From Holosporaceae bacterium (GTDB taxonomy: Bacteria > Pseudomonadota > Alphaproteobacteria > UBA3830), in NCBI GenBank assembly GCA_031284345.1, contig JAITAC010000031.1, positions 1-21,853 of the forward strand: 21,853 nt of DNA, given 5' to 3'. Positions 16,605 through 21,853 of this stretch are shown here, piece by piece. Position 1 is the first letter of the stretch. Every line of letters begins with the position of its first letter. The notes under the pieces were generated by a model, which saw only the letters and a program-made list of their open reading frames with translations, was not told where the DNA came from and did not search any database. The position numbers and the translations under genes were made by a program.

Positions 16605-17888
16605 CTACTCACAGACCTTAACCGCGTTTCCGCCATCCTGCTTGGCTATATACATAAATTTATCAGCGACGGAAATGGCGTCATAGACTCCGAGATTCCC
16701 TTCTACATCCACACAGCAGACTCCAATGCTAACGGTGCAGCATATGTCTTTAAAAGGCGAATTCTCTACGTTTTTCTGAATCCTGGTTGCAATTTCCGAC
16801 GCCACATTTCTTGTGACATTGTCCATAATGATGATAAATTCGTCGCCGCCGTATCTGGCAATGAGATCAGTCGAACGTATGTATTTTTTTATGCTATTGG
16901 AAACATACTTCAGCATGGAATCCGCAAACGAATGGCCATATTTATCGTTGATTTGCTTGAATTTATCAATGTCTATCATAAGCACTGCGGAATTGAAAAA
17001 ATTTCTTTCCTTGCTACGCACATAATCTTCAAAAAACGATCTATTGTACACCTCAGTGGTGGAGTCCATGGCGGATATATACATACTTTTTTTCAGTTTT
17101 TCCGTGAAGTTGTCGTATAATCTTTTGTATTTTATCATGGAGTTCAATCGGCAAGCAGTGACAATTGGATTAGTGGTTATATTAATCATGTCAGTGCAGC
17201 CGATGTCCAGTGCTATGATGCTTTTGGCTTTTTCTTTGCTGTTTTTATCGTAGGTAAGCACAATGGGCTTGTAGCGATTGATTCTTTTCAAACGGAGACT
17301 CGCACAGCATTCTCGTGTCTGATAATTGGACGAATTCACGAGAAATAAATCGCAATCGCTGACGTCGTCGATGGTCGGCCATGATTTTATTTGGACAATT
17401 TCCGTATGTTTCAAAATATTTTCGTATAAAAAATTCACTTCTTCGTGAAAGAACGTAACGATTTTCTGGAAGCGTCGTTCGTTTAGGTAAACGCTATTCA
17501 GCAGATTATCGTCGAACATGCGTTTCATTTTCGTTAAGACATTAATTTTTCTGAACAGAGCATGGCGACTGATATGGAGATCAATAAAGTCATCGACGCC
17601 GTTATTTGCAAACATCAGCGAGGTCGTCATGGATATTTTTTCCAGAACACCAATAATGGGAATTACACCACAAAGTTGTCTTAAAACGGAAAAAAAATCA
17701 GAAAATAATTTCGATTGCGATTGCGGTAATGATATCAAAACAATATCTATGGATTGGGTGCCAACAATTCGGAGAGAATCTTCCAGAGATCTAGAAAATA
17801 ATAACTGATTATAGGCACTTTGCAACTCAGTTGATATTCTGAGAACGTCTAATTTACAATCGTTTATCACTAGTATTTTAGCTATCAT
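16605..17888 (-). CDS. pleD: PleD-like REC-REC-GGDEF protein with degenerate receivers
   Basis: Probable diguanylate cyclase making c-di-GMP, 427 residues, with the two-receiver plus GGDEF layout of Caulobacter PleD. The GGDEF motif is intact at 347-351 (RYGGDEF), and an inhibitory I-site R338-x-x-D341 lies five residues before it. The first receiver (1-120) has S53 where PleD has phospho-acceptor D53, N9 in place of one acidic residue, and H105 in place of the conserved lysine. The second receiver (about 150-260) is also degenerate. The ATG at 17888 is preferred to the TTG at 17903, since it gives the PleD-like MIAKILVIND start. It overlaps the end of divK, so the pair is probably co-transcribed. 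Cyclase function is likely; activation by phosphorylation is not. Confidence 0.88.
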   Translation of the reverse strand: MIAKILVINDCKLDVLRISTELQSAYNQLLFSRSLEDSLRIVGTQSIDIVLISLPQSQSKLFSDFFSVLRQLCGVIPIIGVLEKISMTTSLMFANNGVDDFIDLHISRHALFRKINVLTKMKRMFDDNLLNSVYLNERRFQKIVTFFHEEVNFLYENILKHTEIVQIKSWPTIDDVSDCDLFLVNSSNYQTRECCASLRLKRINRYKPIVLTYDKNSKEKAKSIIALDIGCTDMINITTNPIVTACRLNSMIKYKRLYDNFTEKLKKSMYISAMDSTTEVYNRSFFEDYVRSKERNFFNSAVLMIDIDKFKQINDKYGHSFADSMLKYVSNSIKKYIRSTDLIARYGGDEFIIIMDNVTRNVASEIATRIQKNVENSPFKDICCTVSIGVCCVDVEGNLGVYDAISVADKFMYIAKQDGGNAVKVCE

Positions 17889-18273
17889 CGTGTTTTTTCT
17901 CAATACATACGAAAACAGTTTCTATAAACTTACCAATAGAAAGTGGTTTTGTTAAGAATGCATCGAGATTTTTTTGCACATTTTTTTTATTTTCTTTACC
18001 ATATATTGACAATCCAATTATAGGCATGAATTTTGTCGTTTTTTCACATTGCATTTTATGTATTAATTTTTCGAGAAACGATTCTTCGGCGATTTCTATA
18101 TTTATGACCATCAAGTCGCATGGTTTTTCCTTAATTTGCAGTAGTCCTTCCAGTGGAGTTTTCGCGACGTTCACATCAAATCCGTTAGCCATGAGAGCAT
18201 CTTCATACAAGCTACACTGGACTGCGTTTTGCTCCATTAGCACAGCTGTTTTTTTAAATAAGGCCGTTTGCAT
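17878..18273 (-). CDS. divK: DivK-like single-domain response regulator lacking the phospho-acceptor
   Basis: Single receiver domain, 131 residues. In Caulobacter, DivK is a phosphorylated cell-fate regulator acting on DivJ, PleC and DivL. Alignment by eye to DivK is good across the domain: the tail FLTKPLS-x3-FIETV matches YISKPIS-x3-FLETI. The phospho-acceptor aspartate is replaced by N58 (VINIE), one acidic-pocket residue by Q15 (MEQN), and the switch threonine by S89; the lysine is kept as K109. It therefore probably cannot be phosphorylated in the normal way. The order divK then pleD is as in Caulobacter. The ATG at 18273 is chosen for the GGAGA seven bases upstream. The gene could be an atypical, constitutively docked regulator. 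Confidence 0.82.
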   Translation of the reverse strand: MQTALFKKTAVLMEQNAVQCSLYEDALMANGFDVNVAKTPLEGLLQIKEKPCDLMVINIEIAEESFLEKLIHKMQCEKTTKFMPIIGLSIYGKENKKNVQKNLDAFLTKPLSIGKFIETVFVCIEKKHDDS

Positions 18274-18279
18274 TGTAGT

Positions 18280-18284
18280 TCTCC
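18280..18284 (-). promoter_or_regulatory. Shine-Dalgarno of divK
   Basis: GGAGA on the minus strand, six bases before the ATG at 18273. An upstream in-frame GTG (18288) would place this site inside the coding region, so the ATG is preferred. Confidence 0.6.
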
Positions 18285-18713
18285 ACACTTAATAGTTCGA
18301 GAAACCATGCGTAATGAGATATTTCCGCAAGGACGGAAGGCAGACATCAGTGTTAGAGTATGGAATCACTGTGTCAGCCGCGGTTATTTTTTGCTTTTGC
18401 GAAGCTATTCATTAGGCAGCGATTTTATTTTAGCCACCAATTTATTAACAAATTATTACTAATCATGAAGAAATAATCAAAATCTGAGATTTTTTTTCGA
18501 AGACACTCGTATCAAATTGCACTCACCATCTGACGGATTCTGTCTGGACTGTAGGACTTGAGAACGTTATTGGATGGTTAAAATGATGATGGACCCAAGG
18601 CCTGCTGTAATTCGGTATGGGGCAAGCTTAGAATTCGTAAATGGCAGAGTCCGTATGGTAGCGAATTTCCGGATATAACTATTATAGAATTATTTTATTT
18701 GGCGTTATTGCAC
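18285..18713. other. intergenic region between divK and the rpsA terminator
   Basis: No supported gene. The divK-pleD promoter (minus strand) should be here, but no strong -35/-10 pair was found. Repeat debris is present: 18299-18348 resembles 514-573 and contains a TTCCG/CGGAA hairpin, 18481-18510 matches the centre of the palindromic repeat family in reverse, and 18524-18545 read on the minus strand resembles the CAGAATCCGTCGGGTGGTAAG core of the 59-bp tandem unit. Confidence 0.45.
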
Positions 18714-18743
18714 AAAAGAAAGGTTACCAAGAACCTTTCTTTT
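18714..18743 (-). terminator. intrinsic terminator of rpsA (possibly bidirectional)
   Basis: Perfect 12-base inverted repeat: AAAAGAAAGGTT and AACCTTTCTTTT around a 6-base loop. It lies 53 bases beyond the rpsA stop codon. The stem ends in a T run in both directions, so it could also stop plus-strand transcription. Confidence 0.8.
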
Positions 18744-18795
18744 ATACAATATTCACGCAATGATCTTGAAAATGCAGTGCAGTTGGGAAACGTTT

Positions 18796-20490
18796 TTAAT
18801 TATCCTTGGACTTCCCCATTGCAACTCCCAATATATCACCGAGACTGGCTCCGCTATCGGAGGAACCATATTCGGCCATAACCTGCTTTTCTTCTTCGAT
18901 TTCCAGTGCTTTGATGGATAGTCCGACTTTTCTACAGGATTTATCGACGGTTATAATTTTTGCATCGACTTTTTCTCCGATGGCAAAGCGATCTGTTCTT
19001 CTATCAAGTCGATCTTTAGCCAGATCGATTTTCTTTATGAATCCGCGGACTCCATTGGCCAGAGCAACCTCGATGCCGTCGTCGGCTTTGGTTTCGATCA
19101 CAACGCAGGTTACAACCGCACCTTTTTTGATGTCTGCGTCGATGCTTCCGTACGGATTCGGCGTAAGTTGCTTAATTCCCAGAGAAATACGTTCTTTTTC
19201 TTGATCGACTTCCAGCACTTTAACTCGAACGATATCTCCTTTTCTATATTTTGCCAAATCTGCATCTTTGTTTTTTTCCCAGGAGAGGTCGTTGAGATGC
19301 ACCATACCGTCGATGTCGCTGTTCAACCTAACGAAGAGCCCGAAATCTGCAACATTGGAGATAGCTCCTTCAAATTCAGTACCCGACGGAAATTCTTTTA
19401 CAATTCTATCCCAAGGATTTTCCTGCAATTGTTTCATACCGAGTCCCATGCGTCTCTTGGATACGTCCACATCCAGTACGACCACATCGATTATGGATCC
19501 CGACGATGCTACCTTCGATGGCAATACGTTTTTCTTCCAACTTATTTCAGAAACATACACGAGGCCTTCTACGCCATCTTTCACCTCGACAAATATGCCA
19601 TAATCGGTGACATTGGTGACTTTTCCGGTGACGCGAGAACCAACCTTGAATTCCTCATCGACTCCTTCCCAAGGATCTTTGCACAATTGCTTCATGCCCA
19701 GAGAAATACGACGTGTGTCTTTGCTGAATTTTATGATTTTTACCGTTACTTCCTGTCCCGGAACCAGAACCTCTAGTGGGTGGTTAATTCTTTTCCAGGA
19801 GATATCGGAGTTATGCAGCAGTCCGTCCACGCCACCGATGTCCACAAAGGCTCCGTAAGTGGTGATATTCTTGACTATTCCGCTAATAACTTGTCCTTCC
19901 TCGAGATTCGCAACTGCCTTCGCTCTTTCTTCAGCATTTGCTCCCTCGAGAATTCCTCGACGAGATACCACTATGTTTTCCCGCAAACGATCCATTTTCA
20001 ATATCAAAAATGGCTGTTCTATTCCCATCAACGGCGAGATGTCCTTTACCGGGCGCACATCCACCTGACTACCGGGCAAAAATGCCGTCGCTCCATTGAG
20101 GTCCACCATGAAGCCACCTTTCACGCGACTGAACATTATGCCCATAACGCTGGTGCCTTCCTTAAAGGCTTTTTCAAAGTCTCCCCAGGCCGCTTCTCGT
20201 AGAGCTTTTTCCCGACTAAGCACAATCTCGCCGCTTTTGTCTTCGTAGCGGTCAATGAAAACATCAATGCAGTCACCAACCTTTAGCTCCAATTTCCTGC
20301 CGCAACTCGTAAATTCAATGACTGGGATCCGTCCTTCGGACTTGAGTCCCACATCAATGGTCACGAAATTGTCATCGACGGCCACAACCTTACCTTTTAC
20401 AACCTTATTCTCCAATACGGAAGCTTTACACGCTTGCTCAAAAAGTTCTGCAAAACTCTCGCTCTGCAAACTTAAATTTTCCTCTGCCAT
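18796..20490 (-). CDS. rpsA: 30S ribosomal protein S1
   Basis: RNA-binding ribosomal protein that helps load mRNA on the 30S subunit. The product is 564 residues, near E. coli S1 (557). Six S1 repeats are visible, starting near 31, 115, 201, 286, 373 and 460; for example GYGAFVDIGG-type cores appear in repeats 3 and 4 (TTYGAFVDIGG, TDYGIFVEV). The first two repeats are the divergent ribosome-binding type (FLPGSQVDVRPV). The start ATG at 20490 has AGAGGA upstream; an in-frame start ten codons earlier lacks support. It is read in the same direction as rpmJ, 93 bases downstream of it, and followed by a strong terminator. The usual upstream neighbour cmk is absent. Confidence 0.97.
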   Translation of the reverse strand: MAEENLSLQSESFAELFEQACKASVLENKVVKGKVVAVDDNFVTIDVGLKSEGRIPVIEFTSCGRKLELKVGDCIDVFIDRYEDKSGEIVLSREKALREAAWGDFEKAFKEGTSVMGIMFSRVKGGFMVDLNGATAFLPGSQVDVRPVKDISPLMGIEQPFLILKMDRLRENIVVSRRGILEGANAEERAKAVANLEEGQVISGIVKNITTYGAFVDIGGVDGLLHNSDISWKRINHPLEVLVPGQEVTVKIIKFSKDTRRISLGMKQLCKDPWEGVDEEFKVGSRVTGKVTNVTDYGIFVEVKDGVEGLVYVSEISWKKNVLPSKVASSGSIIDVVVLDVDVSKRRMGLGMKQLQENPWDRIVKEFPSGTEFEGAISNVADFGLFVRLNSDIDGMVHLNDLSWEKNKDADLAKYRKGDIVRVKVLEVDQEKERISLGIKQLTPNPYGSIDADIKKGAVVTCVVIETKADDGIEVALANGVRGFIKKIDLAKDRLDRRTDRFAIGEKVDAKIITVDKSCRKVGLSIKALEIEEEKQVMAEYGSSDSGASLGDILGVAMGKSKDN

Positions 20491-20563
20491 TAAACATCCT
20501 CTCTGTCGTTGCGTTCCCAACTCTATGCTTCAACGGAAACCAACTTCGCTTTGCTAAAATCGA

Positions 20564-20593
20564 TAAAAAAATAACAGGATATACTAGCCCTGT
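20564..20593 (-). terminator. weak terminator or attenuator after rpmJ
   Basis: On the minus strand, ACAGG and CCTGT form a 5-bp stem that spans the rpmJ stop codon and is followed by TATTTTTTT. The stem is short, so it may only partly separate rpmJ from rpsA transcription. Confidence 0.3.
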
Positions 20594-20709
20594 CTTGCCT
20601 TAAACCTCGGATTAGTCTTGTTTATTATGTAAACTCGTCCCTTTCTCCGAATGAGACGACAATTCTTATGCCTAGACCTAATTGTTTTTAGTGAATTTAC
20701 CACTTTCAT
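20584..20709 (-). CDS. rpmJ: 50S ribosomal protein L36 (bL36)
   Basis: A 41-residue basic protein of the large ribosomal subunit. The sequence starts [17 protein letters not shown] and ends [13 protein letters not shown], which is the alphaproteobacterial form of bL36. The zinc-ligand set of the classical 37-residue type is only partly kept (C17, with H14), as is usual for this form. AGGGAG lies seven bases before the ATG, and a strong promoter is 24 bases further upstream. It stands alone upstream of rpsA rather than in a ribosomal operon. It is too short for common ORF cut-offs, but its identity is clear. Confidence 0.95.
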   Translation of the reverse strand: MKVVNSLKTIRSRHKNCRLIRRKGRVYIINKTNPRFKARQG

Positions 20710-20732
20710 TGAAAATCTCCCTTCTGCAGTAT

Positions 20733-20761
20733 TTTCTACACTTTTTTCACAGAAAAGTCAA
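20733..20761 (-). promoter_or_regulatory. sigma70 promoter of rpmJ(-rpsA)
   Basis: On the minus strand, TTGACT (20756-20761), 17 bases, then TAGAAA (20733-20738). It is the best -35/spacer match in the window and directly precedes the rpmJ ribosome site. Confidence 0.6.
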
Positions 20762-20853
20762 GTTTTTTATGTGAAATCGTAAGCCCAAGCAAAAAAATAA
20801 AAGAAGTGTGACATAACTCAGACTAAATTTTTTCAGGACCAAATATTGGCGTT

Positions 20854-20880
20854 GGACTGTCGAGATCCGCAATTTTTATG
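20854..20880 (+). repeat. half of the palindromic-ended repeat at the clpP 3' end
   Basis: GGACTGTCGAGATCCGCAAT followed by TTTTA is the left-arm sequence of the repeat family at 444, 7069 and 13730. It abuts and slightly overlaps the clpP stop codon. No opposite arm was found, so it is a remnant; alternatively the arm may serve in clpP transcript 3'-end formation. Confidence 0.4.
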
Positions 20881-21502
20881 TGGAAGACTGAGCCGGAGAG
20901 AGAGATTCTCTCTTAACGATAATATTGTCGATGAGACCAAGTTTTTTCGCGTCTTCCGGATGCATGAAATTATCTCTTTCTACGGCCAGCTCGATTTCCG
21001 GCAGCGACATTTTGGTGTGTTTTTCGTAAATTTTATTGAGTCGAGCACGCAGATCAAGTATTTCTTTGGCGTGGATAGCAATATCGCTGGCCTGTCCACG
21101 GAAACCACCGGATGGCTGGTGTATCATTACTCTGGAATTTGGCAGAGAAAATCTTTTTCCCGGAGCTCCTGCCGCCAGCAGCAGCGATCCCATGGATGCC
21201 GCCTGTCCCATGCACAATGTTGTAATTTCAGGACTAATATACTGCATTGTGTCATATATGGACATACCCGACGTCACAACTCCTCCGGGAGAATTAATAT
21301 ACATGTATATGTCTTTTTTGGGATCCTCTGACTCCAAAAAGAGCAATTGCGCACAGACCAAACTAGCTGATGTATCTTCAACTTCTCCAGTTAGAAATAC
21401 TATCCGCTCCTTTAGCAATCTTGAGTATATATCGAAAGACCGCTCACCACGAGACGTCTGTTCCACAACCATTGGAACCAAGGTACTCATCATATCAGCC
21501 AT
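20876..21502 (-). CDS. clpP: ClpP, proteolytic subunit of ClpXP
   Basis: Tetradecameric serine protease chamber that degrades substrates unfolded by ClpX. The product is 208 residues. The catalytic triad is S103 (GQAASMGS), H128 (MIHQPSGG) and D177 (ERDNFM). The oxyanion-region GGV loop (SPGGVVTSG) is intact. The N-terminus [21 protein letters not shown] is the standard propeptide region, and AGGAG lies upstream of the ATG at 21502. The gene follows the probable trigger factor gene after 37 bases, the normal tig-clpP order. Its usual partner clpX is about 12 kb away on the other strand. Confidence 0.98.
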   Translation of the reverse strand: MADMMSTLVPMVVEQTSRGERSFDIYSRLLKERIVFLTGEVEDTSASLVCAQLLFLESEDPKKDIYMYINSPGGVVTSGMSIYDTMQYISPEITTLCMGQAASMGSLLLAAGAPGKRFSLPNSRVMIHQPSGGFRGQASDIAIHAKEILDLRARLNKIYEKHTKMSLPEIELAVERDNFMHPEDAKKLGLIDNIIVKRESLSPAQSST

Positions 21503-21539
21503 TGCTCTTTCTCCTAATTAACTAAAATTAATGCCAGTG

Positions 21540-21853
21540 CTAACTTTCAACTTTTTTTTTGCGAATTTTTTTGGGAGCCTCCTCAGATGCGGAAGTTTCT
21601 TGAGTATGTTTTTGGCTCGTTTTTTTCACTTCGGGAGCTTCTGTGGTTTCTGATTTAGCCGCTTTGGAAGTTTTGGCGGTTCCCGATTTGCGTGCTTTGG
21701 AAGATTTTACGTTTTCTGGCGCACTCTCCTCAGGAGCTTTCGCTGCCTCGGATTCTGATACTGCAGGAGCTTTCGCTGCCTCGGATTCTGGTGCCGCAAT
21801 AGTTTCCGCGGTTTCGGATTCTGGTGCCGCAATAGTTTCCGCGGTTTCGGATT
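21540..21853 (-). CDS. C-terminal tail of a protein upstream of clpP, probably trigger factor (partial)
   Basis: The last 103 residues of a gene that continues past the right edge. The tail is low-complexity and rich in Ala, Glu, Ser, Thr and Lys, ending in KKIRKKKVES. It contains four consecutive 11-residue repeats: two of SETAETIAAPE, then two beginning SEAAKAP. No folded domain is visible. Trigger factor (tig) is inferred because clpP follows directly, as is usual in this class, and many alphaproteobacterial trigger factors end in charged Ala/Lys-rich extensions. The tail alone cannot prove this; a histone-like or other protein is possible. Confidence 0.55.
   Translation of the reverse strand, partial: SETAETIAAPESETAETIAAPESEAAKAPAVSESEAAKAPEESAPENVKSSKARKSGTAKTSKAAKSETTEAPEVKKTSQKHTQETSASEEAPKKIRKKKVES
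21731..21853 (-). repeat. 33-bp in-frame tandem repeats in the partial gene
   Basis: Two kinds of 33-base unit lie side by side. Two copies at 21782-21847 are identical, and a third starts at the window edge. An earlier pair at 21731-21763 and 21764-21796 shares CAGGAGCTTTCGCTGCCTCG (plus strand). The period keeps the reading frame, so copy number can change without breaking the protein. Confidence 0.85.

Noticed and set aside
16600..16617. GGTCT/AGACC hairpin between the convergent membrane-protein and pleD genes as a terminator
   Set aside because: It overlaps the pleD stop codon, has a 5-bp stem and no T-tract.
18285..18300. tRNA-like GTTCGA near the divK start
   Set aside because: No acceptor, D or anticodon stems can be drawn around it; no tRNA was found anywhere in the window.
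19168..19776. 202-codon plus-strand frame inside rpsA
   Set aside because: It is antisense to six clear S1 repeats and carries no independent features.

Overview
The window reads as chromosome of an AT-rich alphaproteobacterium, probably a host-associated lineage of the Holosporales/Rickettsiales type. Three things support this: the bL36 protein is of the alphaproteobacterial form, a divK-pleD pair is arranged as in Caulobacter, and the intergenic DNA is packed with decayed repeats and gene-less remnants. The lineage is inferred from gene content and order; no search was run.

Layout. 1-780 has no gene; it is a mosaic of repeats (truncated inverted-repeat element, a ~145 bp dispersed repeat, a 59-bp tandem array, a palindromic-ended repeat). 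781-5217 is a tight ISC operon, iscS-iscU-iscA-hscB-hscA-fdx, with overlapping or nearly abutting genes and no iscR visible. 5307-6989 is a SulP anion transporter with a STAS domain. 7396-11010 is clpX-lon. 11011-11411 holds two ~99 bp mobile-element-like repeats, and 11412-12542 encodes an unrecognised exported protein. 12837-13625 is an endonuclease IV-like TIM barrel, 13921-15684 an MsbA-type ABC exporter, and 16152-16583 a small membrane protein. On the minus strand from 16605 to the right edge lie pleD, divK, rpsA, rpmJ (bL36, 41 aa, easily missed), clpP, and the C-terminal tail of what is probably trigger factor.

How the genes work together. The ISC genes make a complete Fe-S assembly line: sulfur donor, scaffold, A-type carrier, Hsp70/Hsp40 pair with the LPPVK docking motif, and ferredoxin. 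ClpX, ClpP and Lon form the proteolysis set, but the familiar tig-clpP-clpX-lon order is broken: clpX-lon and (tig)-clpP lie about 10 kb apart on opposite strands. DivK and PleD are cell-cycle/c-di-GMP regulators. Here both have lost the phospho-accepting aspartate, while the cyclase motif and its inhibitory site remain.

The observations most worth following are: (1) the phosphorylation-dead DivK/PleD pair with an intact GGDEF domain; (2) three intergenic repeat families, one a TIR element with apparent 3-bp target duplications; (3) an IscA with a Cys/His-rich C-terminal tail next to an IscS lacking the usual C-terminal tail; (4) the orphan exported protein. I did not find a clear new defence or multi-gene system; the rest of the gene content is core housekeeping.
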